A DNA stretch of 64,000 nucleotides from Phocaeicola massiliensis B84634 = Timone 84634 = DSM 17679 = JCM 13223. GTDB lineage: Bacteria > Bacteroidota > Bacteroidia > Bacteroidales > Bacteroidaceae. How positions within the stretch are numbered: the first letter of the stretch is position 1; every line of letters begins with the position of its first letter. Both the position numbers and the translations under genes were made by a program. The stretch is from contig NZ_KB905472.1 in NCBI RefSeq assembly GCF_000382445.1, positions 931,951-995,950 of the forward strand, read 5' to 3'. The notes under the pieces are model-generated. The model saw only the letters and a program-made list of their open reading frames with translations, made no database searches and had not been told where the DNA came from. Positions 33,161-41,409 of this stretch are shown here, in pieces.

Positions 33161-34483
33161 TTATTTAATAATTAATTCTATCACGTAATCTATATCGTCG
33201 GGTACTTTGGGTAACTTCAACAATATACCGTCTTTGTCCTGTTTGAAGGAAAGAGAAGCCTTATCGGTGAATTGCATTGCTTTTTTTACTTTTGCCTTCA
33301 GAGGTATGTAAAGCGTATTATCCTTTAAATCTAATACATGGATAAACAAACGGTCGCCTTTACGGGTTGATACACCCCATGGATGGGGAGCTACATCTCC
33401 ACCACGTGTTCCATAAATAGTTTCTCCGTATTGGTCCATCCATTCGCCCACTTTTTTCAGGCGGTCTACAGCTGTGGCGGGAAGTTCTCCATTGGGTTGC
33501 GGACCGATATTCATTAACAGGTTTGCGTTCTTTCCGGCTGCTTTAACCAAATAGTGTATTAACGCTTTGGGCGACTTATAATTTTGGTCTTCAATTTTAT
33601 ATCCCCACATTCCATTCATGGTTTCACAGGTTTCCAAAGGAAGTGAGCTGACGCTCTGTCCTGAAAGTCCTGCTTTATTCTCACCGGGCAGATCGCGTTC
33701 AAACATCTGGAAGTCTTCACCGGCATACGGAGTGCGGTGATGGTTGTTACCTACCAGGCAGGCGGGCTGTAGTTTGTGGATTAATGCGTATTGTTCTTCC
33801 AGTTGCCAATCGAAATCTTTGGGCTGATCCCAAACTCCATCGAACCAGATGGCACCTACCGGTCCGTAATTGGTTAGTAGTTCGGTCAACTGGTTGTTCA
33901 TGAATTTATAATAACTTTTCCAGTCTCCGTGTCCTTTGGGACGTCCTGTCCCGCGTCCGGTGCTTCCTCCTTCAGGATAATCATCGCGACGCCAGTCTAA
34001 GTGTGAATAATAGAAATGGAGTTTAATGCCTTGTTTGTGGCATTCGTCTGCCAATTCTTTCAGCACATCCCGTTTGAACGGAGTGGCGTCTACAATGTCA
34101 AAATCTGATTCTTTGGTATCGAACATCGAGAAACTGTCGTGGTGGCGGCTGGTAATACAGATATATTTGGCACCTGAGGCTTTGATGGCCGATACCCATT
34201 CAGCGGCATTGAAACGTGAAGGATAAAAACCCGATGCTAATTTGGCATATTCATCGCGGTGGATATTGTGGGTGGTCATATACCATTCACCTTGTGCGGT
34301 CATGCTGTAGATACCCCAATGAAGGAAGATTCCAAATTTGTTATCTTGAAATTCCTGACGTGCTTTCATGTTCTCGGGGGTTGGTGTGTAACTTTGCTCG
34401 GGAGCTTGTGCAAAGGTGGTATTGCTTGTAAGTAGCAATAGTGCGGCGCCTAGACTGATTTTCTGTATAAACTTGTTTTTCAT
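33161..34483 (-). CDS. Secreted alpha-L-fucosidase (GH29)
   Basis: 440 residues. Signal peptide 1-26 (AQ end), so periplasmic or exported. GH29 features: GIFLHWGIYS (51-60), TSRHHDSFSMF (111-121) and WFDG with nucleophile Asp215. It cleaves alpha-L-fucose from host glycans. I chose ATG 34483 because the -7 box at 34508-34515 would start the mRNA near 34501, downstream of the earlier in-frame start at 34510. cutC follows after 5 bases. Confidence 0.93.
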   Translation of the reverse strand: MKNKFIQKISLGAALLLLTSNTTFAQAPEQSYTPTPENMKARQEFQDNKFGIFLHWGIYSMTAQGEWYMTTHNIHRDEYAKLASGFYPSRFNAAEWVSAIKASGAKYICITSRHHDSFSMFDTKESDFDIVDATPFKRDVLKELADECHKQGIKLHFYYSHLDWRRDDYPEGGSTGRGTGRPKGHGDWKSYYKFMNNQLTELLTNYGPVGAIWFDGVWDQPKDFDWQLEEQYALIHKLQPACLVGNNHHRTPYAGEDFQMFERDLPGENKAGLSGQSVSSLPLETCETMNGMWGYKIEDQNYKSPKALIHYLVKAAGKNANLLMNIGPQPNGELPATAVDRLKKVGEWMDQYGETIYGTRGGDVAPHPWGVSTRKGDRLFIHVLDLKDNTLYIPLKAKVKKAMQFTDKASLSFKQDKDGILLKLPKVPDDIDYVIELIIK

Positions 34484-34507
34484 AATATAAATAATTATCT
34501 TTCTTTG

Positions 34508-34515
34508 CAAAGATA
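34508..34515 (-). promoter_or_regulatory. -7 box of the fucosidase-cutC operon
   Basis: Minus strand TATCTTTG, exact TAnnTTTG match, 25 bases before the chosen fucosidase ATG. It decides the start codon. Confidence 0.65.
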
Positions 34516-34565
34516 GATATAATGTCAGAATGCTAAAAATGTTTTGAGGAAAATATTTTAAAAGG

Positions 34566-34611
34566 AAAAGCCGGTCATCTCCTGAACGGGTAGGAAAAAG
34601 ACCGGCTTTTT
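34566..34611 (-). terminator. Terminator of glsA
   Basis: AAAAGCCGGTC (34566-34576) pairs with GACCGGCTTTTT (34600-34611); the minus-strand T-run follows the stem. Confidence 0.8.
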
Positions 34612-34629
34612 GATTGAGAAAAGGCAGAT

Positions 34630-35592
34630 TTAACTGATACTGATACGATGTCCGTTAAAGATATTCATACCTAGTTTGTTCATGATATATTTAATGGCAA
34701 GTTGTGCCTTTACAGAGTTTCCCGCCTCATCCAAAGGAGGTGCGAAAGCTGCGATACCCATAATTCCGGGCATCACTCCCAGTACTCCGCCACCTACACC
34801 TGTTTTAGCGGGAACACCGGAGGTGTAAAGCCAATCGCCTGTGTGCTGGTAGAAACCTACAGTAGCTATCAGAGAAGTTATTTTCGGAGCAAGTTCTTTA
34901 TCGAATACCTGTTTCTTGGTGTCAGGATTGAGGCCGTCATTGGCGATTGTAGCTGCGCAGACTGACAATTGGTCGGCTGTGATGCCCATGGAACACTGAC
35001 GGGTATAGAGGTCGAGGGACATATCAGGATCATCGTAGATGCGGTTATAGTTTTTCAGTAACCAGGCAATAGAACGATTGTTGAAGTTAGTGGCCGATTC
35101 CGATTTATAAAGTTCGTCAATCAATTGGGGAGCACTGCCACAGAGTTCAGTCATATTGTCGACAATAGCTTTCCATTTGGCGTCACTGTTGCCAATGGGT
35201 TGCACCATGCTATCTGCACTGATGGCTCCTGCATTTACCAATGGAGTAGAGGGATGGTCATTCTCCAGCAAGATAGCCATGATGGAGTTAAACGGCAGTC
35301 CTGTTGCATCTGCACCAATCATTTCGAGTACTTTCTGTGCGCCATATTGACGAAGAATCAGTATAGCTGTCAATACTTTAGACACAGATTCAATGCCGAA
35401 TTGGTATTGATAGTCACCCAATTGAATTTTTTCGCCATTCATCAGGCAAATACTGATACCGAATAGTTTCGGATTGATATTAGCCAAATAAGGAATGTAA
35501 TCGGCATTTTTACCTTCTGTATTGTCTTTATACAGATTGTAAGCCTCCTGTGCAACATCTTTTATCTGTTGGATAGTTATAGTTCTTTCCAT
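34630..35592 (-). CDS. glsA: Glutaminase
   Basis: 320 residues, standard bacterial glutaminase A length. Motifs: ADYIPYLANINP (about 29-40), FGIESVSKVLTAI with the Ser-Lys catalytic pair (about 66-78), NAGAISADSMVQ (about 117-128), AKTGVGGGVLGVMPG (about 257-271). It hydrolyses glutamine to glutamate and ammonia, which feeds GadB and itself helps neutralise acid. It follows gadB in the same direction with a 187-base spacer that contains a MITE-like element. Confidence 0.95.
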   Translation of the reverse strand: MERTITIQQIKDVAQEAYNLYKDNTEGKNADYIPYLANINPKLFGISICLMNGEKIQLGDYQYQFGIESVSKVLTAILILRQYGAQKVLEMIGADATGLPFNSIMAILLENDHPSTPLVNAGAISADSMVQPIGNSDAKWKAIVDNMTELCGSAPQLIDELYKSESATNFNNRSIAWLLKNYNRIYDDPDMSLDLYTRQCSMGITADQLSVCAATIANDGLNPDTKKQVFDKELAPKITSLIATVGFYQHTGDWLYTSGVPAKTGVGGGVLGVMPGIMGIAAFAPPLDEAGNSVKAQLAIKYIMNKLGMNIFNGHRISIS

Positions 35593-35610
35593 AAATTAAT
35601 TCGATTGAAG

Positions 35611-35762
35611 GGAGTGTGTCAAAACTAAACCGGGCTATCCAATTGTCAGCTGTAGGGGCAGGGTTTGCCTGCCCGAAGACACAAAGCAAACAGTTTTCGG
35701 GAGAGCGAATCTCGTCCCTACGAGCTAAAACGACAGCATTATCCACGTTTTGACACAACTCC
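35611..35762. repeat. MITE-like repeat element between gadB and glsA
   Basis: Ends are near-perfect inverted repeats: GGAGTGTGTCAAAAC (35611-35625) and GTTTTGACACAACTCC (35747-35762), one base longer. Inside is another inverted pair GTAGGG (about 35651) / CCCTAC (about 35715) and a hairpin GGGCAGGGTTTGCCTGCCC. It has no reading frame. The structure is that of a miniature inverted-repeat transposable element or a Bacteroides intergenic repeat. Confidence 0.65.
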
Positions 35763-35779
35763 ATTATTGTTATCTACGC

Positions 35780-37228
35780 TTATTTTTTAGCAGCGTTGCT
35801 ATGTGCATTATGGGTAAACACAGTACCTTTTACAGTGATATTCTTGTCTTGGGCAATGCGGGTCTGAGTAGGATACTCCAGTTTTTCGAACTCGCTGATG
35901 GCATTCTTGATATCGTTCAACAACATATCCGCCATGTCACGGCTGAATCCCTGACGTACTACCACACGCATAACTACGTAATTCTGGATGTTCTCCGGCA
36001 AAGTATAGGCAGGAACCATCCAGCCGCTTTGCTGTAATTTAGCCTGCAAATCGTACAGAGTCCATTTGGCGTTCTTTGCATATTCGGGTTTCATGTACCA
36101 GATGAACAAAGGATTCACCACATTGTCGCTGTAATTTACGAACGGAGTCATCTTGGCTATTTCGCTGTGGATGTACTTGGTGATTTCCATGGAATTGTAT
36201 TGGATGGCTTTGTATCCTTCGAATCCCAGGCGGATAAATTGGTAGTACTGTCCCAGAATCTGTGCGGCGGGGCGGCTGAAGTTCAAACCAACCTGAGTGA
36301 TATTTGCCCCCAGATAGTTTACGCTGAATGACATGGCATCCGGAAGGTATTTCTTGTCTTTCCATACTACCCATCCCAGTCCCGGATAAACCAGTCCGAA
36401 CTTGTGACCGGAAGTGCTGATAGAGAGAACCCATTTCAAGCGGAAGTCCCACTTTGTTTCGGGGCTGAGGAACGGCAGGATGAAACCACCGGTTGCAGCA
36501 TCTACATGGATAGGAATATCATAACCGGTCTTGGCGTTGTAGGCATCCAGTGCTTTGTCCAGTGCTTCTACATCATCGTTCAAACCTGTCCATGTCACAC
36601 CTTGGATGGGGACGATGCAGATGGTGTTCTCGTCACACATTTTCAGTGCTTCTTCGGGGTCCAGAGTGGTTTTGTCCAAGGTGAGAGGTACTTGGCGCAT
36701 TTCAATCTGCCACAGTTGGGCGAATTTTTCCCAAACAACCTGAAAACCGCTTGAAATGACAAAGTTAGGCTTGTCAGTCGGTTTCCCCTGAGCTTTACGT
36801 CTGTCTTTCCAGCGTAACCAGGCGGCTACTCCTCCCAGCATACAAGCCTCACTGGAGCCGATAGCCAGTGCTCCGGTTTTCCATTTTGCCTGTTCGGGTG
36901 AATTCCACAAATTAGCCATGATATTGATACATTTGGCATTCATCACTGCGATACGAGGATATTCTGTTTCATCAATGTAGTTGATGCTGATGGCTTCGTT
37001 CATCAGTTTGGTGGCATAGTCGTCCATATAGGTAGTAACGAAAGTAGCCAGATTAAGACGTGGCTGGGTCTGAGCAAATGTTTCGTCTTTTACCATTTGA
37101 TAGGCAATCTGCGGAGTGGTAGGGTTCATCGGAATAGTGTCTACCGGGGCAGGCTGTAGCATTTCATTTGAGCCAAACACAGATGTCTTTGCGTCACCTT
37201 CTCTCAAATCACAATTACAATCTTTCAT
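35780..37228 (-). CDS. gadB: Glutamate decarboxylase
   Basis: 482 residues, PLP-dependent group II decarboxylase. The PLP lysine is Lys276 in STSGHKFGLVYPG, and HVDAATGGF (241-249) holds the cofactor-contacting Asp; TGALAIGSSEACMLGG (118-133) is the phosphate loop. It converts glutamate plus a proton to GABA and CO2 in the cytoplasm. Works with GlsA and GadC. Leader carries a GC-rich hairpin (37263-37282) and the same AACCTAAACTTT as gadC. ATG 37228 is the natural start. Confidence 0.95.
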   Translation of the reverse strand: MKDCNCDLREGDAKTSVFGSNEMLQPAPVDTIPMNPTTPQIAYQMVKDETFAQTQPRLNLATFVTTYMDDYATKLMNEAISINYIDETEYPRIAVMNAKCINIMANLWNSPEQAKWKTGALAIGSSEACMLGGVAAWLRWKDRRKAQGKPTDKPNFVISSGFQVVWEKFAQLWQIEMRQVPLTLDKTTLDPEEALKMCDENTICIVPIQGVTWTGLNDDVEALDKALDAYNAKTGYDIPIHVDAATGGFILPFLSPETKWDFRLKWVLSISTSGHKFGLVYPGLGWVVWKDKKYLPDAMSFSVNYLGANITQVGLNFSRPAAQILGQYYQFIRLGFEGYKAIQYNSMEITKYIHSEIAKMTPFVNYSDNVVNPLFIWYMKPEYAKNAKWTLYDLQAKLQQSGWMVPAYTLPENIQNYVVMRVVVRQGFSRDMADMLLNDIKNAISEFEKLEYPTQTRIAQDKNITVKGTVFTHNAHSNAAKK

Positions 37229-37262
37229 TTTACTTAAAGTTTAGGTTAGTAATACAATGAAG

Positions 37263-37282
37263 AACGTGGGAGTTTCCCGCGT
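37263..37282 (-). promoter_or_regulatory. Hairpin in the gadB leader
   Basis: AACGTGGGA and TCCCGCGTT pair with one mismatch, 35-55 bases before the gadB start. It could be a leader structure, or a plus-strand terminator since T-rich sequence follows. Confidence 0.4.
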
Positions 37283-37418
37283 TTTTCTCCCTCAACATAA
37301 GGGGTAATGAAAAGTTCCTTGATTTTATGTTTTTTAATTTATGGTAACTTGCAGGGAGTTTATTATTGAACCAATTCTTTTACATTTTGTTTTTATCATA
37401 ATATAAACCAATTTCATT

Positions 37419-38609
37419 ATGAAAATACAAACAGGGCAGGGGACAATTCCCCTTATTACATTAATAGGTATATTTTCTATTTCGGCATTAAATGCATTGC
37501 CGGGATTGGCAGTTTCTCCCATCTTGGGGGATTTGAACAAAATTTTTCCGTCTGCCACGGATTTGGAAATCCAGATGCTTTCTTCGTTACCTTCACTTCT
37601 TATTATCCCTTTTATTTTGTTATCGGGTAAGTTGACCGAAAAGGTGAACAATCTGCTGTTGTTGCAAGTAGGATTGACTATTTTCGGAGTAAGCGGCATA
37701 CTCTATCTGTTGTCCGGTAAAATGTGGCAACTGATAGCTATCAGTGCCATGCTGGGCATTGGTTCGGGATTGATTGTTCCTTTGTCCACCGGGTTGATAT
37801 CCAGATACTTTGTCGGTAGTTATCGTACCAGGCAGTTTGGCTATAGTTCCGCTATTACCAATATTACATTAGTACTTGCCACTACACTGACCGGCTATCT
37901 GGCAGAAGTGAACTGGCACTTGCCCTTTCTGGTTTATCTTTTTCCGTTTATATCCATCTTTCTTACATGTTATTTAAAGAAAGATTTGTCCGGCTATCAT
38001 CCCAAAGATGACGTACCTGCCTCTACTGTAAAAGAGATGGGCAAGCGAGGTATCGATGTGAAGGCGCTGGTTAAACTTATGGCATTTTACGGACTGGCTA
38101 CTTATCTGGTGATAATCGTCAGTTTTAATCTTCCTTTTTTGATGGAAGAATATGGATTGTCCAGTGGGCGGGCGGGCATCCTGATTTCGTTATTCTTTCT
38201 TGCTATCATGGCGCCGGGCTTTGTATTGAACAAGATTGTGCAGATGCTGGGACGGCGTATCTATATGATTTGCTTGTTGCTGATAGCTTGCGGTATGGGA
38301 ATTATTTTGGTAAGTCGTTCTGAGATACTTATTGCTTTGGGGTGTATTTTGAACGGATTGGCTTATGGTATTATTCAGCCATTGATTTATGATAAAACTT
38401 CTGATGTGGCTGTACCCCATAAGGTGACATTGGCACTTGCCTTTGTGATGGCGATGAATTATGTGGCTATTCTTCTTTGTCCGTTTATTGTGAATATAGC
38501 CCAGAATCTGTTTCATTCCCATTCGTATACCTTTGCTTTCTGGTTGAACCTGATGATTGCGTTAATGGCAATGTTTATTGTGATGAAACAGGAAAAATTG
38601 GAATTCTGA
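37419..38609 (+). CDS. MFS transporter
   Basis: 396 residues with 12 hydrophobic segments in two halves joined near 195-215. The first half shows LSGKLTEKVNN (loop 2-3, motif A-like, about residues 68-78) and LGIGSGLIVPLSTGLISRYF (about 110-130). Inner-membrane exporter or importer of an unknown small molecule. It is divergent from gadB and followed by an intrinsic terminator, so it is a single-gene unit. ATG 37419 begins before the first membrane segment. Confidence 0.85.
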   Translation: MKIQTGQGTIPLITLIGIFSISALNALPGLAVSPILGDLNKIFPSATDLEIQMLSSLPSLLIIPFILLSGKLTEKVNNLLLLQVGLTIFGVSGILYLLSGKMWQLIAISAMLGIGSGLIVPLSTGLISRYFVGSYRTRQFGYSSAITNITLVLATTLTGYLAEVNWHLPFLVYLFPFISIFLTCYLKKDLSGYHPKDDVPASTVKEMGKRGIDVKALVKLMAFYGLATYLVIIVSFNLPFLMEEYGLSSGRAGILISLFFLAIMAPGFVLNKIVQMLGRRIYMICLLLIACGMGIILVSRSEILIALGCILNGLAYGIIQPLIYDKTSDVAVPHKVTLALAFVMAMNYVAILLCPFIVNIAQNLFHSHSYTFAFWLNLMIALMAMFIVMKQEKLEF

Positions 38610-38636
38610 GTACTTATGAGTCGTTTTAATATAAAT

Positions 38637-38661
38637 CGGGGGAGCAGTTGTCTCCCCTTTC
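38637..38661 (+). terminator. Terminator of the MFS gene
   Basis: GGGGGAG (38638-38644) pairs with CTCCCC (38652-38657), then TTTCCTTG. The rest of 38662-38872 holds no convincing gene. Confidence 0.6.
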
Positions 38662-38872
38662 CTTGTTATTTCGTTTTGCTGTAATGGAACATAGTTAGTT
38701 ATAAGGAATGAAAAGTTTATTCTTAAAGAGAGGAGTGCTTAATGTCAGGCAAGAGAAGATATAACAGAAAAGATGGCAGTGTGAAGTATTGTAGTTTCTA
38801 CGTGTGAATTTATTAGAGGTGCTTTGAACCAAAGGGTTGCTTATATGGTTATACCCATGTAAAAAACTTATT

Positions 38873-39772
38873 ATGAACAAACAAGTTGAAGCAAACCTTA
38901 GCATGATAGTCTCCAAAGCATTGGGAGGCTTTAATATGAATGCGTTGAAATATCTTTTGCCTTTATGGATTGCTCCGGTCACAGGAGTAACATTCCGCCT
39001 GGTATTTGGGGCGGCAGCATTTTGGCTTATCGATATTTTCTGTAAACCGGAAGATTCTACCACCCGTCAGAGATGGCAGCTTTTTTTGTTAGGAGCATTA
39101 GGAATGTACGGATATATGTTTTTTTACCTTTTAGGTATCAGTATGACTACACCGGTATCCAGTTCTATATTTGTCAGTCTGGAACCCATTTGGGTATTTG
39201 TTATCACTGTCTTATTCTACAAAGAGAAAGTAACATGGATGAAACTTCTTGGTATCGGTTTGGGATTGGGAGGAGCTATTCTTTGTATTGCTACACAGCC
39301 CGGTGACGATTTGGCATCCAATGCCATGGCGGGAAACCTGATATGCTTGGTCAGTTCGATAGTTTATGCTATATATTTAGTTGTCAGCAATCGCTTGCTT
39401 AAAGGAGTGGGAGATATGACCTTGTTGAAATATACATTTTTGGGAGCAGCGGTAATGTCGCTTATTGTCAATTCAATCTATGGATTTGAAGCACCTATAA
39501 TGAGCATGTCGCTTTTTTCCACCCCGATGTTGGTATTGCTGTTTGTACTCATATTTCCGACAACTATCAGCTATTTGCTTCTTCCCATCGGATTGAAATA
39601 CCTGAAAACGACATTAGTGGCTATTTATGGATATCTGATATTAATAGTAGCAACCGTTACTTCATTTTTGTTGGGGCAAGACCGTTTTTCATGGACGCAA
39701 CTGGGAGCGATTGTTATGATTTGCATCAGTGTTTATCTGGTGGAGGTGGCAGAAAGTAAGAGTAAGGTCTAG
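38873..39772 (+). CDS. EamA/DMT-family transporter
   Basis: 299 residues with ten hydrophobic segments, two EamA repeats (about 5-140 and 150-290). Conserved elements: TTPVSSSIFVSLEPIWVFVITVLFYKEKVTWMKLLGIGLGLGGA in the first repeat and GLKYLKTTLVAIYGYLILIVATVTSFLLGQDRFSW in the second. It is probably an inner-membrane metabolite exporter. I use ATG 38873 because an upstream TTG at 38837 would add a non-conserved WLYPCKK stretch. Confidence 0.85.
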   Translation: MNKQVEANLSMIVSKALGGFNMNALKYLLPLWIAPVTGVTFRLVFGAAAFWLIDIFCKPEDSTTRQRWQLFLLGALGMYGYMFFYLLGISMTTPVSSSIFVSLEPIWVFVITVLFYKEKVTWMKLLGIGLGLGGAILCIATQPGDDLASNAMAGNLICLVSSIVYAIYLVVSNRLLKGVGDMTLLKYTFLGAAVMSLIVNSIYGFEAPIMSMSLFSTPMLVLLFVLIFPTTISYLLLPIGLKYLKTTLVAIYGYLILIVATVTSFLLGQDRFSWTQLGAIVMICISVYLVEVAESKSKV

Positions 39773-39776
39773 AGAG

Positions 39777-39822
39777 AAAAAGGCATATCAAGAGTGCTTG
39801 GGGACTTTTGATATACCTTTTT
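39777..39822 (+). terminator. Terminator of the EamA gene
   Basis: AAAAGGCATATCAA (39777-39790) pairs with TTTGATATACCTTTTT (near 39806-39822), with one bulge, followed by TTTGC. Confidence 0.75.
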
Positions 39823-39909
39823 GCTTATTATTTCGATATCTTCCGATAAAAAAAACGATTTTTATAACGAAAATATCATTTTATCCTTCATAGATTGCAA
39901 TTAAAGTAT

Positions 39910-39917
39910 TACTTTTG
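39910..39917 (+). promoter_or_regulatory. -7 box of the rseC-rnf operon
   Basis: TACTTTTG, an exact TAnnTTTG match, 31 bases before the rseC ATG. No clear -33. Confidence 0.55.
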
Positions 39918-39947
39918 CCACAGTTTTGTAATGTAGAGTTTGCAAAA

Positions 39948-40376
39948 ATGACCGATATAATCAAACATCGTGGTATTGTGGAAAACATAAACGGTTTTCA
40001 TATTCGAGTGAGAATCGTTCAAACTTCTGCCTGTTCAGCTTGCAGCGTAAAAGGACACTGCAATGCATCCGAGAGCAAAGAAAAGCTGGTTGATGTTTTC
40101 GACACGAAAGCTTCTTCTTACCGAGTGGGTGAGGAGGTAATGCTTTATGGAACGACTTCTATGGGGATGCAGGCCGTATTTTTGGCTTTTGGCGTCCCTT
40201 TCTTGATATTGTTGGCTGCTTTATTCATTACGATGCATCTTACCGGTGGTGATGAACTGAAGTCGGCCATTATTTCTTTATTGGCTTTAGCTCCATATTA
40301 TTTTATTATATATATATGTAGAGGAAAGTTGAGTAAGAAGTTCTCTTTTACGCTTGAACCTATAAAAAACAATTAA
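39948..40376 (+). CDS. RseC/MucC-family (SoxR-reducing system) protein
   Basis: 142 residues. N-terminal soluble part with Cys motif CSACSVKGHCNAS (about residues 22-34: C-x2-C-x5-C), then two membrane helices (about 75-97 and 103-122). The family is coupled to Rnf/Rsx complexes and SoxR reduction. It heads the rnf operon, 20 bases before rnfB. I chose ATG 39948 since the -7 box (39910-39917) overlaps the upstream TTG at 39915. Confidence 0.85.
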   Translation: MTDIIKHRGIVENINGFHIRVRIVQTSACSACSVKGHCNASESKEKLVDVFDTKASSYRVGEEVMLYGTTSMGMQAVFLAFGVPFLILLAALFITMHLTGGDELKSAIISLLALAPYYFIIYICRGKLSKKFSFTLEPIKNN

Positions 40377-40396
40377 TAAATAACTAACTAAAACTT

Positions 40397-41371
40397 ATGG
40401 ATTTAATTCTGGTTGCAGTAATTTCGTTGGGAGCGATTGGCTTGATTGCCGCGGTAATCTTGTATGCCGCTTCCAAGAAGTTTGCTGTGTATGAAGATCC
40501 GCGGATTGCCCAAGTTAGCGAAGTGCTTCCTCAGGCAAATTGCGGTGGATGTGGTTATCCCGGTTGTTCCGGTTTTGCCGGTGCCTGTGTGAAGGCTGCC
40601 GATGCCGGTTCGCTGGAGGGTAAGTTATGTCCGGTTGGCGGTGCTCCCGTTATGGAGAAAGTTGCTGCCATTTTAGGATTGGAAGCCGTTGCTGCCGAAC
40701 CGAAAGTTGCGGTGGTGAGATGTAACGGTAGTTGTGAAAACCGCCCTCGTACTGCTCTGTACGATGGAGCTAAGTCATGTGCCATCGCTCATGCCACTTC
40801 GGGGGGTGAGACCGGTTGTACATTTGGTTGCTTGGGATGTGGCGATTGTGTGGAAGCGTGTCAGTTTGATGCTATTCACATGAATCCTGAAACCGGGCTG
40901 CCTGAAGTAGATGAAGAGAAATGTACGGCTTGTGGCGCTTGCAGCAAAGCTTGTCCGCGCAAGATTATTGAAATCCGTCCGAAAGGCAAGAACAACCGTC
41001 GTGTAGTGGTGATGTGTGTGAACAAAGACAAAGGAGCCGTGGCTAACAAAGCTTGTAAGGCAAGCTGTATCGGTTGTGGCAAGTGTGTGAAAGTCTGTCC
41101 GTTTGAGGCGATTACACTGGAGAACAATCTGGCATACATTGATCCGGCCAAGTGCAAGTCTTGCCGCAAGTGTGAACAGGAATGTCCGAAGGGTGCTATC
41201 CAGGCCATCAATTTCCCGCCGCGTAAACCGAAGGTGGAAGCTCCGGCAGGTGAAGCTGCTACTAAACCGGCTGCTACTAAACCGGCTGCTGCAAAAGTGG
41301 AAACTCCAAAGGTGGAAGTTCCGAAAGCTGAGGCTCCGAAAGCACCTGAAGCTCCTAAGGCTGAAGCATAA
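40397..41371 (+). CDS. rnfB: Rnf complex subunit B (Fe-S protein)
   Basis: 324 residues. N-terminal membrane helix (1-24), then the four-Cys cluster domain with CGGCGYPGCSGF (about 49-60) and several ferredoxin-type CxxCxxCxxxC clusters (CLGCGDCVEAC, CTACGACSKAC, CIGCGKCVKVC, CKSCRKCEQEC). It passes electrons from ferredoxin into the Rnf complex. The last 45 residues are low-complexity Ala/Pro/Lys/Glu, an extra tail not needed for the core fold. First subunit of the rnfBCDGEA operon. Confidence 0.95.
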   Translation: MDLILVAVISLGAIGLIAAVILYAASKKFAVYEDPRIAQVSEVLPQANCGGCGYPGCSGFAGACVKAADAGSLEGKLCPVGGAPVMEKVAAILGLEAVAAEPKVAVVRCNGSCENRPRTALYDGAKSCAIAHATSGGETGCTFGCLGCGDCVEACQFDAIHMNPETGLPEVDEEKCTACGACSKACPRKIIEIRPKGKNNRRVVVMCVNKDKGAVANKACKASCIGCGKCVKVCPFEAITLENNLAYIDPAKCKSCRKCEQECPKGAIQAINFPPRKPKVEAPAGEAATKPAATKPAAAKVETPKVEVPKAEAPKAPEAPKAEA

Positions 41372-41409
41372 TCAAAATTCAAAGTAAGTAAAATTAAAAA
41401 GATATAACA

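Noticed and set aside
34484..34510. Nine-residue extension of the fucosidase
   Set aside because: It lies upstream of the predicted transcription start near 34501.
38742..38807. 21-residue frame MSGKRRYNRKD... with an AGGAG site
   Set aside because: Short, not recognised, no promoter or terminator of its own; kept out of the gene list.
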